Source: Lunatimonas salinarum (GTDB lineage Bacteria > Bacteroidota > Bacteroidia > Cytophagales > Cyclobacteriaceae). From it: a stretch of DNA of 64,000 nt. The notes beneath the pieces are model-generated. The model had not been told where the DNA came from and made no database searches. It saw only the letters and a list, made by a program, of their open reading frames with translations. The translations under genes and the position numbers were made by a program. Of the stretch, positions 9,013 through 17,771 are shown in pieces (position 1 is the first letter of the stretch; each line of letters opens with the position of its first letter). Location of the stretch: positions 62,001 to 126,000 of the forward strand of contig NZ_JACVCV010000010.1 of NCBI RefSeq assembly GCF_017811155.1, read 5' to 3'.

Positions 9013-10062
9013 TTGGAACACCACGAGAAATACATGAAGCGAGCCCTGGAGCTTGCCGAATGGGGCACCGGTTCTGTCAGCCCCAATCCATTAGTTGGCT
9101 GTGTGATCGTGCGAGACGGACATATAATCGGAGAGGGGTACCACGAAGCATTCGGTGGGCCACATGCCGAACCCAATGCGGTGGCTGCGGTAGCTGATTC
9201 TTCACTTTTGGTCGGGGCCTCCGTATATGTGACCTTGGAACCCTGCGCCCACTTCGGCAAAACTCCTCCTTGTGCCGACCTGTTGGTAAGCAAAAAAGTA
9301 CATGAGGTCGTCATTGCCGCAAAGGACAGCAACCCCTTGGTGGGAGGTAAGGGAATAGGCATCCTGCAAGCAGCGGGAATTTCAGTGGTCACAGGCATAC
9401 TGGAGCGGGAGGTGCGCTGGCAAAACCGGCGCTTCTTCACCGCTATGGAAAAAGGACGCCCGTATGTGATTCTCAAATGGGCGCAAACCCGCGATGGCTA
9501 CTTGGCGAGGGCCAACTACGACAGTAAGTGGATCAGTAACCCGCTAAGTCGTCAGCTAGTCCACCGGTGGAGGGCAGAGGAGGATGCCGTTTTGGTAGGA
9601 ACCAAAACTGCCCACTATGATAACCCTAGGCTGAATGTCCGGGATTGGACCGGTAGGGATCCCGTGCGCATTGTAATAGACAATCACCTTACCCTTGTCC
9701 CAAACAGCTTTCTCTTTGATCAGAGCCAGCCAACCATCTGCTATAACCTACTAAAATCCGAACAATCGAAAAACCTCGATTTAGTGCAAATGAAACCGGG
9801 TTTTTCACTGGAAGAACTGCTGTCCGACCTGCAAAAGCGTAAAATCCAAAGCCTGATAGTAGAAGGCGGTAGCCACCTGCTTCAGCAATTTATTTCAAGG
9901 GAACTTTGGGACGAAGCGAGGGTGTTTACGGGGAATACCGTATTTGGAGATGGGATCCCTGCGCCGCAAATTACCAAAGTTCCATGGGAAACCCGAAGCA
10001 TACAGGACGACCGACTGGATCTATACATAAACGATGTATGCGTTGCCAAACCAACTCTGTAA
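9013..10062 (+). CDS. ribD: Riboflavin biosynthesis bifunctional deaminase/reductase RibD
   Basis: RibD carries out two steps of riboflavin synthesis: deamination of the pyrimidine product of GTP cyclohydrolase II and NADPH reduction of its ribose. The deaminase domain shows GGPHAEPNAV (zinc His and catalytic Glu) and LEPCAHFGKTPPC (two zinc Cys); the reductase domain begins about RPYVILKWAQTRDGYLA and includes VGTKTAHYDNPRLNVRDW and SLIVEGGSHLLQQF. The start is uncertain. The frame is open from 8941 but that ATG lies inside the DUF4382 gene. The conserved HEKYMKRALELA suggests either TTG 9013 (chosen, 4 bases after the preceding stop) or ATG 9034. From 9013 the product is 349 aa, normal for the family. 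No FMN riboswitch precedes it. Confidence 0.93.
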   Translation: MEHHEKYMKRALELAEWGTGSVSPNPLVGCVIVRDGHIIGEGYHEAFGGPHAEPNAVAAVADSSLLVGASVYVTLEPCAHFGKTPPCADLLVSKKVHEVVIAAKDSNPLVGGKGIGILQAAGISVVTGILEREVRWQNRRFFTAMEKGRPYVILKWAQTRDGYLARANYDSKWISNPLSRQLVHRWRAEEDAVLVGTKTAHYDNPRLNVRDWTGRDPVRIVIDNHLTLVPNSFLFDQSQPTICYNLLKSEQSKNLDLVQMKPGFSLEELLSDLQKRKIQSLIVEGGSHLLQQFISRELWDEARVFTGNTVFGDGIPAPQITKVPWETRSIQDDRLDLYINDVCVAKPTL

Positions 10063-10089
10063 CTCCGTAACGCTCTCTGGGCTACCTTT

Positions 10090-10578
10090 ATGGCAGAAGA
10101 CCTATTCATTCCCAACACCACCTCCAAAGGCGATCTCTATGCGTCCCTTTTGCCTCAGATAGAGGCCTTGGTGAAATCCGAAAGCAACCAAATCGCCAAC
10201 TTGGCCAACATCGCCGCGGCTCTAAAATCCGCATTTGATTTCCTGTGGGTCGGATTTTACCTTGTCGAGGAAAATGAACTGATATTGGGACCATTTCAGG
10301 GGCCCGTAGCTTGTACCCGAATTGCTTTTGGCAAAGGGGTTTGCGGTACCGCTTGGAAAGAGGCGAAAACGATTCTGGTACCGGATGTGGAAGCGTTTCC
10401 GGGACACATCGCCTGCAGTAGCGCATCCAGGTCTGAAATCGTCGTACCGGTAGTACATAACGGTTCCGTCACCATGGTATTGGATGTAGATTCGGAGAAA
10501 TTAGCAGCATTTGACTCCATTGACCGTCATTACCTTGAAAACCTAACACAGGAAATTATCGGCAAGTATTGCCTTTGA
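10090..10578 (+). CDS. msrC: Free methionine-(R)-sulfoxide reductase (GAF-domain fRMsr)
   Basis: This 162-aa single GAF-domain protein should reduce free L-methionine-(R)-sulfoxide in the cytoplasm, using thioredoxin. The three family cysteines are present at residues 75, 85 and 109 (GPVACTRI, GKGVCGTAW, PGHIACSS), with FLWVGFYLVEENELILGPFQ ahead of them and SEIVVPVV and LDVDSEKLAAFD after, as in E. coli and yeast enzymes. It lies 27 bases after ribD and before rdgB on the same strand, so a housekeeping operon is likely. Family identity is strong; the gene symbol follows the E. coli name and is used by analogy. Confidence 0.88.
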   Translation: MAEDLFIPNTTSKGDLYASLLPQIEALVKSESNQIANLANIAAALKSAFDFLWVGFYLVEENELILGPFQGPVACTRIAFGKGVCGTAWKEAKTILVPDVEAFPGHIACSSASRSEIVVPVVHNGSVTMVLDVDSEKLAAFDSIDRHYLENLTQEIIGKYCL

Positions 10579-10643
10579 TCGAGAGACTTACTGTATTACA
10601 CACGTTCAATAGACCTTCAATTACAATTTACCTTTCTAAAACG

Positions 10644-11237
10644 ATGCGAAAGATCTGCTTTGCCAGTAACAACGTGAAAAAGCTTGAGGAAATCCGGGCT
10701 GCGTTGGGAAACACCATTGAAATTCTATCTTTAAAAGACATAGGCTGCTCGGAAGAGCTTCCAGAGACCGGGGACACATTAGAGCACAATGCTTTTCAAA
10801 AGGCCCGTTACCTGCATGATCATTACCATGTGGACTGTTTTGCAGACGATACCGGGTTGGAGGTTACTGCCCTAAATGGTGCTCCGGGGGTTTATTCGGG
10901 GAGATTTGCGGGACCGCCCCGCAGCGACGAACGAAACGTAGACCTTTTGCTACAAAAAATGGAAGGTATAAAAGACCGCAGCGCGGCCTTTCGTACTGTG
11001 ATCGCCTTGATCCTTAAGGGCAAGGAATACCAGTTTGAAGGAAAAGCTGCAGGAAGTATCACGGACGAAAGGTCAGGAAGCAATGGATTTGGCTATGACC
11101 CCGTGTTTGTGCCCGAGGGCTATGAACGTACTTTTGCCGAGCTTAGCTTGGAAGAAAAAAATACCATCAGCCATCGGGGCAGGGCCGTCGCGCAGTTAGC
11201 AGCTTTTCTGCTTGATGAAAGCCGATCAGGAGGTTAG
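10644..11237 (+). CDS. rdgB: Non-canonical purine NTP pyrophosphatase (RdgB/HAM1)
   Basis: The enzyme hydrolyses dITP, ITP and XTP to monophosphates, keeping deaminated purines out of nucleic acids. The start chosen is ATG 10644, giving 197 aa beginning MRKICFASNNVKKLEEIRAA, which matches the family's conserved N-terminal S/T-x-N-x-x-K motif (SNNVKK). The in-frame ATG at 10569 lies inside the previous gene and would add 25 unconserved residues. Other motifs are CFADDTGLEVTALNGAPGVYS and GSNGFGYDPVFVPEGYERTFAE, then EEKNTISHRGRAV near the C-terminus. The last 35 bases come close to the next gene's start, and a promoter-like element for udk follows directly. Confidence 0.94.
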   Translation: MRKICFASNNVKKLEEIRAALGNTIEILSLKDIGCSEELPETGDTLEHNAFQKARYLHDHYHVDCFADDTGLEVTALNGAPGVYSGRFAGPPRSDERNVDLLLQKMEGIKDRSAAFRTVIALILKGKEYQFEGKAAGSITDERSGSNGFGYDPVFVPEGYERTFAELSLEEKNTISHRGRAVAQLAAFLLDESRSGG

Positions 11238-11248
11238 AAAAATATTTT

Positions 11249-11256
11249 TATATTTG
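11249..11256 (+). promoter_or_regulatory. -7 element TATATTTG six bases before udk start
   Basis: TATATTTG is an exact TAnnTTTG match. The predicted start of transcription falls at or next to the ATG at 11263, so the transcript would be leaderless or nearly so. No TTTG is seen at -33. Confidence 0.4.
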
Positions 11257-11262
11257 ACTCCC

Positions 11263-11877
11263 ATGAAAAAACCTTTTATTGTCGGAATTACGGGCGGCAG
11301 TGCCTCGGGAAAGACGTTATTTTTGGATAAACTGCTGAATGCATTTGAGCCGAATCAGGTCTGTCTGATCTCTCAGGATAACTATTATAAGCCCCGACAC
11401 CTTCAGCCCGTGGACTCGAAAGGGATCCATAATTTCGATACTCCCCACTCCATCGACTTTGAGCAATATGCGGAAGACATCCGCAGGATTCAACATGGAG
11501 AAACCGTGCACCGCCAAGAATACACCTTTAACAACCCAAATAAAACCCCAAAAACGCTGGAATTCAAACCAGCACCGGTAGTGGTGGTAGAAGGCATCTT
11601 TGTGTTGTATTACCCGGAACTTGCCCAGTTATTGGATCTTAAGGTATTTATCGACGCGAAAGACTACATTAAACTCAAGCGCCGGATTGTTCGCGATAAG
11701 GTAGAACGAGGTTATGACCTGGATGATGTACTGTATCGCTACGAAATGCACGTCATGCCTACTTATGAAAAATACATAGAACCATTCAAACACGATGCAG
11801 ACCTGATTGTGCCAAACAACCGAGGCTTCGAAAAGGCCCTTGAGGTGATCAAATCCTTCCTAAAAATGAAAGTATAG
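11263..11877 (+). CDS. udk: Uridine kinase
   Basis: Phosphorylates uridine and cytidine in pyrimidine salvage. From ATG 11263 it is 204 aa, beginning MKKPFIVGITGGSASGKTLF with the P-loop GGSASGKT. Other marks are SQDNYYKP, NFDTPHSIDFEQYAEDI and the Walker-B-like PVVVVEGIFVLYYPEL, then a helical lid with RRIVRDKVERGYDLDDVL. An in-frame ATG at 11212 lies inside rdgB and would add 17 residues without family similarity, so it was rejected. The family start and the TATATTTG directly upstream both support 11263. Confidence 0.93.
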   Translation: MKKPFIVGITGGSASGKTLFLDKLLNAFEPNQVCLISQDNYYKPRHLQPVDSKGIHNFDTPHSIDFEQYAEDIRRIQHGETVHRQEYTFNNPNKTPKTLEFKPAPVVVVEGIFVLYYPELAQLLDLKVFIDAKDYIKLKRRIVRDKVERGYDLDDVLYRYEMHVMPTYEKYIEPFKHDADLIVPNNRGFEKALEVIKSFLKMKV

Positions 11878-11988
11878 CTGGCTGTATACCCGAATCACCC
11901 TCTTCCCTACATTACTAACTAGTTGATTTATAGCGTACAAAAAGATTAACATTCCTTCAATTCCTGCTTTGATCTTGATAATTTTTTA

Positions 11989-11996
11989 TATATTTG
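11989..11996 (+). promoter_or_regulatory. -7 element TATATTTG six bases before the small ORF at 12003
   Basis: TATATTTG ends six bases before the ATG at 12003, the same arrangement as at udk. A TTTG at 11968-11971 lies 17 bases upstream of it, slightly close for a -33 element. Confidence 0.45.
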
Positions 11997-12002
11997 CACC
12001 CG

Positions 12003-12374
12003 ATGATTTCGCAAGACACCTACCGGCTTTGGAAAGAACGATTCGCCATCTTGATGGTGGTGGTCTTTTGTGCACTGGTATCAGGTGCAGATTATTTGGT
12101 ACACCATGCGCAAGTTGACGAAGTCAACACGCATCAGACTGCTGCAGATGCGGGTGATACTGACAGGGATGACAAGCATGCCACCTTTGTACACAATGCG
12201 GTAGATGCGGTAGTCCCCTTTGTGATGGTGGCCGTGGATCACGTGCTGCATTTCATATACGAAATTGCTACTCCCCGGAAGCCACAGACATTTTTTAGCA
12301 CTGACTTTATCCAACTTCCCAATAATTTTCTAGAAGTACTTTTTGAACACATTGTGTCGGCCAACGCACCCTAA
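12003..12374 (+). CDS. Small predicted membrane protein, unknown function
   Basis: A 123-aa protein not recognised. It starts MISQDTYRLWKERFAILMVV and has one clear membrane segment (about residues 13-33, FAILMVVVFCALVSGADYLV), then an Asp/His-rich stretch (QVDEVNTHQTAADAGDTDRDDKHA, abbreviated here as residues 37-60), a second hydrophobic segment (VVPFVMVAVDHVLHFIYEI) and a short tail. The His and Asp residues might bind metal, but no motif is clear. It lies between udk and secDF; a possible promoter directly precedes it. TTG 11994 is an alternative start three codons upstream. Confidence 0.6.
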   Translation: MISQDTYRLWKERFAILMVVVFCALVSGADYLVHHAQVDEVNTHQTAADAGDTDRDDKHATFVHNAVDAVVPFVMVAVDHVLHFIYEIATPRKPQTFFSTDFIQLPNNFLEVLFEHIVSANAP

Positions 12375-12503
12375 GTGAACTATCCTACTTTCTAAATTAC
12401 CCATTCAAGCATCAGAAGAGCGAAGGCGTTGATTGCCTTCTTGTCTCTATGGTTACAGATCAGTATTTCATTTAATCAACAGTTATAACTATTACCTACA
12501 CCC

Positions 12504-15464
12504 ATGCAAAATAAAGGCGTAATTGTGTTTTTTACGGTAATAATCACAGCCCTATGTCTGTATTATCTATCGTTTACCCTAGTATCAAACGGGGTCCAAA
12601 ATCGGGCCACCGAATATGCTACGGATGAATCCGGAAATATAGACTTTGCCAAACGGCAGAGTTACATGGATTCCGTTTGGAGGGAGCCCGTATATAATTT
12701 CCTCGGATTCCCGTTTACCTACCAAGAAGTCAAAGAAACCGAGCTTGGACTTGGTCTTGACCTTCAAGGCGGGATGCACGTGACCCTGGAAGTATCTCCC
12801 GTGGAAATTGTACGGGGACTAGCTGGTAACAGCAAAGATGCCCAGTTCAACCAAGCCATTGAATTGGCCTCCGAACGTGCAAAAACTACAAACGACTCTT
12901 ATGTGAGCCTATTTGCCCAGGCTTGGAGCGAAGTATCTGGGGGAAAAGCCCTCAATACCATTTTTGCTACTGCTGCGAATAGGGGCCGTATCTCGCTGGA
13001 AACCTCCGATGCCGAGATTCTATCTGTCATTGATACGGAAGTAGAAAATGCCATTGAGCGCTCCTTTAACATACTCCGTACACGGATTGACAGGTTCGGA
13101 ACTTCTCAACCGAACATACAGCGGATCCAAGGCTCGGGAAGAATCCAAATCGAACTTCCTGGCGTGGATAACCAAGAGCGCGTGCGAAACCTCCTTCAGG
13201 GAGTGGCCAAGCTTCAGTTCTGGGAGGTAGCCGAGATCAACGAATTTGGTGACGCCCTTCAGCAAGTAAACGCCATCTTGGTAGCAGAGGCAAGAGCCAA
13301 TAAGCCTGCCGACGAAAGCACCCCTGCGCTAGCGGATACCACGGATCTGGAGAGTGACCTAGCCCGTCAGTTGGCTGAGGGAAGCGAAACTGAAGACCAA
13401 CTGGGTCAGGATGTATCTCCGCTCTTTTCCCTGCTAAAGGCAAACTACGGCCTGGTATACGAAGTCAGAGACACCCTTGCGATCAACCGGATCCTCAGTC
13501 GGGAAGACGTGAGGTCCATCCTCCCCCGAGATATTCGTTTGTTGTGGTCTGTGAAGCCACAGCGGGCAGATAACATGGAATTGCTGGAGCTGCATGCCAT
13601 CAAAGCTCCCAGAGGTTCGGAGCAAGCACCTTTGGAAGGGGACGTAATCACCGATGCCCGCCAATCCTACGATCAGGCATCTCGCCCTGCCGTAAGTATG
13701 CAAATGAATGCCGACGGTGCCAGAAGATGGCGAAAACTTACTGCTGATAATATCGGACGGAGAATTGCTGTGGTGTTGGATGATTATGTTTACACAGCGC
13801 CTACCGTGCAGGGAGAAATCCCCTCTGGTCAATCGGAAATTACCGGTAATTTCACCATCGAAGAGGCCAAAGACTTGGCCAATATCTTAAAATCCGGTGC
13901 GTTGCCTGCTCCTACCAGAATTGTGGAAGAAGCGATTGTAGGCCCAACCCTAGGCAAAGAAGCGTCGGCACAGGGCGTAAACTCCATGATCGCCGGACTG
14001 GTACTTGTGGTCCTTTTTATGGTGGCCTACTATGCAAAAGGCGGTTTTGTGGCCATCGCCGCACTCTTGTTTAACATCTTCTTTATCTTGGGTATATTGG
14101 CCCAGCTTGGAAGTGCACTTACCCTGCCGGGTATTGCTGGTATCGTACTTACCATTGGTATGTCCATTGATGCCAATGTATTGATCTTTGAACGTATCAA
14201 AGAAGAACTGAAAAACGGAGCCGGCTTGCTACAAGCTATAAGCGCAGGTTATGACAAAGCATTCAGCGCCATCCTTGACTCAAACGTCACCACGTTTCTA
14301 ACGGGTGCTATCCTGTATGCACTGGGCCAAGGTCCCGTAAAAGGTTTCGCCATTGTGCTGATGATAGGTATTGCCTCCTCCTTCTTCTCAGCCGTATTTA
14401 TTACCCGGGTAATCGTGCACTGGATGAGCAAAAAAGGGGATCAGAGCAAAGTATCCTTTGCGACGCCGTTTGCCGGAAACCTCCTCAGCGGACTCAATAT
14501 CGATTTCTTGAGTAAACGAAAGTTTGCCTACATAATCTCTACAGGAGTCATTGTCTTGGGACTTTTGATCGCAGTGGTCAACGGGCTGAAGTTTGGTGTA
14601 GACTTTACCGGAGGCCGCTATTACATCGTGGAGTTTAGCGAAGCCGTACCTGCCTCAGACCTGAAGGTTGGACTGGATAATGAATTTGACGGAGCGGTGG
14701 AAGTAAAAACCTACGGTGCCAATAACGTCCTGAAGGTGACTACTTCCTACCTGATCAATGAAGATTCGGACGAAGCAAACAGCGAAGTAGAAACACGGGT
14801 TAGAGAAGGCATTGCCACCGTCACCGGGTACACCTATATCCCCGATGCCACTAAACTCAATGGTGGGGACTTTGCCATCACCGGTTCCAATAAGGTCGGC
14901 GCAACAGTAGCCGACGACATCAAAGCATCGTCCATAGAAGCCATGTTCTTTGCATTGGTAGCGATCTTCCTTTATATATTGCTGCGTTTTAGAAAATGGC
15001 AATTCTCCTTGGCTTCCATCATTGCATTGATACACGATACATTCTTCGTGATTGCAGCCTTTGCGATCGCAAGTGCCTTCGGAGCTACCTTTGAGATCGA
15101 TCAGGTATTTATTGCCGCCGTCTTGACGGTGATCGGTTATTCGATCAATGATACCGTGATCGTATTTGACCGCATACGGGAGAACATCAACAACAAAGGC
15201 ACCAACCGATTGGTATCTCTCTTCAATGATGCCATAAACCAAACCATGGCCCGTACATTGATCACTTCCGCCACCACCCTAATTGTGGTAGTCGTACTAT
15301 TGCTGTTCGGCGGTGAAGTATTACGAGGATTTTCCTTTGCGCTTCTGATTGGCGTACTGGTAGGTACCTATTCGTCCATCTATATTGCTACCCCGGTAGT
15401 GGTGGACCTAATGAAGCGTGAACTTGAAAACGAAAACAAAGAATTGGCAAAAAAACCGGCTTAA
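12504..15464 (+). CDS. secDF: Protein translocase fused subunits SecDF
   Basis: SecD and SecF as a single 986-aa chain, which is common in Bacteroidota. It uses the proton gradient to help pull secreted proteins across the inner membrane with SecYEG. After the first helix (about 5-25) it shows the SecD signature LGLGLDLQGGMHVTLEV (residues 81-97), a periplasmic P1 domain to about residue 480 (FTIEEAKDLANILKSGALPA), then the SecD membrane bundle (TIGMSIDANVLIFERIKEEL). The SecF half starts near residue 670 and contains KFGVDFTGGRYYIVEF and IGYSINDTVIVFDRIRENI. Residues 255-300 hold an Ala/Glu/Asp-rich insertion. A strong terminator follows the stop codon. Confidence 0.96.
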   Translation: MQNKGVIVFFTVIITALCLYYLSFTLVSNGVQNRATEYATDESGNIDFAKRQSYMDSVWREPVYNFLGFPFTYQEVKETELGLGLDLQGGMHVTLEVSPVEIVRGLAGNSKDAQFNQAIELASERAKTTNDSYVSLFAQAWSEVSGGKALNTIFATAANRGRISLETSDAEILSVIDTEVENAIERSFNILRTRIDRFGTSQPNIQRIQGSGRIQIELPGVDNQERVRNLLQGVAKLQFWEVAEINEFGDALQQVNAILVAEARANKPADESTPALADTTDLESDLARQLAEGSETEDQLGQDVSPLFSLLKANYGLVYEVRDTLAINRILSREDVRSILPRDIRLLWSVKPQRADNMELLELHAIKAPRGSEQAPLEGDVITDARQSYDQASRPAVSMQMNADGARRWRKLTADNIGRRIAVVLDDYVYTAPTVQGEIPSGQSEITGNFTIEEAKDLANILKSGALPAPTRIVEEAIVGPTLGKEASAQGVNSMIAGLVLVVLFMVAYYAKGGFVAIAALLFNIFFILGILAQLGSALTLPGIAGIVLTIGMSIDANVLIFERIKEELKNGAGLLQAISAGYDKAFSAILDSNVTTFLTGAILYALGQGPVKGFAIVLMIGIASSFFSAVFITRVIVHWMSKKGDQSKVSFATPFAGNLLSGLNIDFLSKRKFAYIISTGVIVLGLLIAVVNGLKFGVDFTGGRYYIVEFSEAVPASDLKVGLDNEFDGAVEVKTYGANNVLKVTTSYLINEDSDEANSEVETRVREGIATVTGYTYIPDATKLNGGDFAITGSNKVGATVADDIKASSIEAMFFALVAIFLYILLRFRKWQFSLASIIALIHDTFFVIAAFAIASAFGATFEIDQVFIAAVLTVIGYSINDTVIVFDRIRENINNKGTNRLVSLFNDAINQTMARTLITSATTLIVVVVLLLFGGEVLRGFSFALLIGVLVGTYSSIYIATPVVVDLMKRELENENKELAKKPA

Positions 15465-15504
15465 GCTAGTTGATTTGGCATTAGCATAGATGTCCCTTAT
15501 ATAG

Positions 15505-15538
15505 AAAAAGCCGGTGCAAAAATGTACCGGCTTTTTTT
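15505..15538 (+). terminator. Terminator after secDF
   Basis: An 11-bp perfect stem (AAAAAGCCGGT at 15505-15515 with 15526-15536) is followed by a T run, 41 bases after the secDF stop. Confidence 0.9.
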
Positions 15539-15674
15539 GTGTTTGAGCCTTTCACGATCATATTTTCCATTTTCAATGAAAAACTAGCCTTTTTCAAATA
15601 AAAAATACCCCGATCAGGGTATTTCGTGATTGGATTTCCCTGTTTAACTTGCATTATTCAAGCGATGTACCATT

Positions 15675-16349
15675 ATGCAAGGAAATCTATTTCACTTTTG
15701 CCTCTTTATTGGATTGCTCCTTTCGTCCGTATACTTTCTCTTCGGCAGGCCAAAAGAGGAATACAAGCGAACTCACAAGGTGGTATTTTCCGTTTTGATG
15801 CTGACCTTTTTGGCGGAGGTGCTTTGGAAAATAGCCATCGAGACCAACCTGGATAGCTTCCTTCTATACAACTTGTTGTTTGTCTACTTGAGAGTGGGGA
15901 TGATGCTGGCATTCTTTTATTTTCTACCGTTCAGCTGCCAAATTCAGGACAAGATTTTACTTACGTTGGTTGTCTTTTTGGTTTCCGGCCTACTTAACAG
16001 CCTCTTTTTCCAACCACTTGACGAAATGATCCAAAGCTACAGTCAGATGTTTGGAAATGGCCTAATCCTTTTCTTTTCACTGATTTTCTTCAAGGACATT
16101 ATACGGCAAAGCAAATACAAAGAACATAACCTGCTATCCTTGCCTTATTTCTGGATTGCCACTTTTGTATTGTTTTCATTCGGAGAGAGCTTCATTTTCT
16201 ACTTTTTCTCCAGCCTATTCTTCCCTAAGAATCTATATGATCTAGGCTATATTCAGATTTTTGTCCAGTTTTTTGCGGGGCTGATGTTTCTTGTTTTTGG
16301 TGTAGCCTTCTATATCCCCGACTACCTTCAGGGGAAAAGAACCAGCTGA
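15675..16349 (+). CDS. Predicted polytopic membrane protein, unknown function
   Basis: A 224-aa, very hydrophobic protein with about seven membrane helices (for example FHFCLFIGLLLSSVYFLFG, LLYNLLFVYLRVGMMLAFFY, ILLTLVVFLVSGLLNSLFF, LSLPYFWIATFVLFSFGESF, IQIFVQFFAGLMFLVFGVAF). The plan recalls the 7TM input modules often joined to Bacteroidota histidine kinases, but no kinase or other soluble domain follows, so this is only a resemblance. It is a single-gene unit between the secDF terminator and metK. The gene is unrecognised and function is not assigned. Confidence 0.65.
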   Translation: MQGNLFHFCLFIGLLLSSVYFLFGRPKEEYKRTHKVVFSVLMLTFLAEVLWKIAIETNLDSFLLYNLLFVYLRVGMMLAFFYFLPFSCQIQDKILLTLVVFLVSGLLNSLFFQPLDEMIQSYSQMFGNGLILFFSLIFFKDIIRQSKYKEHNLLSLPYFWIATFVLFSFGESFIFYFFSSLFFPKNLYDLGYIQIFVQFFAGLMFLVFGVAFYIPDYLQGKRTS

Positions 16350-16413
16350 ATCATTGTATGAGTGGGATCTCTGGACTACACGGAAACCTCTCCAAGGGAA
16401 ACCAATAAGTTTT

Positions 16414-16421
16414 TAAATTTG
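16414..16421 (+). promoter_or_regulatory. Probable -7 element (TAAATTTG) of metK
   Basis: TAAATTTG fits TAnnTTTG and lies 44 bases before the metK ATG. No clear -33 TTTG. No SAM riboswitch fold was recognised in the short leader. Confidence 0.45.
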
Positions 16422-16465
16422 GCCATTAAATGTAACTTTACGCACAAATTTCAAAATCACATTTT

Positions 16466-17722
16466 ATGGCCTATTTATTCACCTCAGAATCCGTGTCTGA
16501 GGGGCACCCGGATAAAATATCAGATCAAATATCAGATTCTATCATCGATCACTTTTTAGCCTTTGACCCAAATGCCAAGGTAGCTTGCGAGACCATGGTT
16601 ACCACCGGTCAGGTGATCCTAGCGGGTGAAGTCAAATCCTCCACCTACTTGGATGTACAGAAGATAGCCCGGGATGTCATCAACCGGATCGGTTACACCA
16701 AAAGCGAGTACATGTTCGACGGCAATTCCTGCGGAGTGCTTTCAGCCATACATGAGCAATCACCCGATATCAACCAAGGGGTAGAACGCGACCATCCGGA
16801 GGAACAAGGCGCCGGCGATCAAGGCATGATGTTTGGATACGCCACCAATGAAACGGAAAACTACATTCCCCTTGCCTTGGATCTTTCACACAGGCTGCTC
16901 AAAGAATTGGCCGTGCTTCGGAGGGAAAACAATGAAATCACCTACCTACGGCCCGATTCCAAAGCGCAGGTTACGATAGTCTACAGCGACAACAATGTCC
17001 CTGAAAAAATACACACCATCGTGGTTTCTACCCAGCACGATGAGTTCGGCACCGAGCCTGAAATGCTCGAAAAGATTAAAAAGGATGTGTTGAATATCCT
17101 TATTCCTCGGGTTAAATCCCAGCTGCCGGAGTCACTGCAGCGCCTGTTCACCTCAGACATCATCTACCACATCAATCCCACCGGAAAGTTTGTTATTGGA
17201 GGGCCCCATGGAGATACCGGCCTCACAGGCCGCAAAATCATCGTAGACACTTATGGAGGCAAAGGAGCGCACGGAGGTGGAGCATTCTCCGGAAAAGACC
17301 CCTCTAAAGTAGACCGCTCCGCCGCCTATGCCACCCGCCATATAGCCAAAAATATGGTTGCTGCGGGCCTAGCCGATGAAGTGCTGGTCCAGGTTTCCTA
17401 CGCCATCGGAGTAGCCGCCCCCATGGCCATCTATGTAAATACTTACGGAACCGCCAAGGTGGACATGAACGACGGTGAAATCGCCAAAGTGATAGAAAAC
17501 TTGTTTGATATGCGGCCGTATGCAATCGAGCAGCGTCTAAAACTGCGATTTCCTATCTACGAAGAAACGGCCGCTTATGGCCACATGGGCCGAGAAAACG
17601 AGGTAGTCACCAAAACATTCTATTCTCCCGATAATGCCTCGCTGACGCTAAGCGTGGAGCTCTTTACTTGGGAAAAATTAGACCATGTAGATAAGATCAA
17701 AAAAGCGTTTAGCCTTTCCTAA
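16466..17722 (+). CDS. metK: S-adenosylmethionine synthase
   Basis: Makes S-adenosylmethionine from methionine and ATP in the cytoplasm. The 418-aa protein begins [20 protein letters not shown] with the conserved GHPDK loop, has [16 protein letters not shown] (ATP/methionine site), [20 protein letters not shown] and [19 protein letters not shown], the P-loop-like signature that carries the catalytic Lys and Asp. A short insertion (about residues 150-165, [15 protein letters not shown]) and the overall length are normal for Bacteroidota MetK. It is a single-gene unit with a shared terminator against ddl. Confidence 0.97.
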   Translation: MAYLFTSESVSEGHPDKISDQISDSIIDHFLAFDPNAKVACETMVTTGQVILAGEVKSSTYLDVQKIARDVINRIGYTKSEYMFDGNSCGVLSAIHEQSPDINQGVERDHPEEQGAGDQGMMFGYATNETENYIPLALDLSHRLLKELAVLRRENNEITYLRPDSKAQVTIVYSDNNVPEKIHTIVVSTQHDEFGTEPEMLEKIKKDVLNILIPRVKSQLPESLQRLFTSDIIYHINPTGKFVIGGPHGDTGLTGRKIIVDTYGGKGAHGGGAFSGKDPSKVDRSAAYATRHIAKNMVAAGLADEVLVQVSYAIGVAAPMAIYVNTYGTAKVDMNDGEIAKVIENLFDMRPYAIEQRLKLRFPIYEETAAYGHMGRENEVVTKTFYSPDNASLTLSVELFTWEKLDHVDKIKKAFSLS

Positions 17723-17735
17723 GGCTTCCCCGATA

Positions 17736-17771
17736 AGGGCCCGTTTCATCTACGAAGCGGGCCTCTTTTTT
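17736..17771. terminator. Terminator between convergent metK and ddl
   Basis: GGGCCCG/CGGGCC pairing around a loop TTTCATCTACGAAG, followed by a T run on the + strand. Its right end overlaps the ddl stop codon. Probably mainly serves metK. Confidence 0.75.

Noticed and set aside
16350-16465. SAM riboswitch upstream of metK
   Set aside because: The gap is short and no pairing matching a known SAM riboswitch could be traced by eye.
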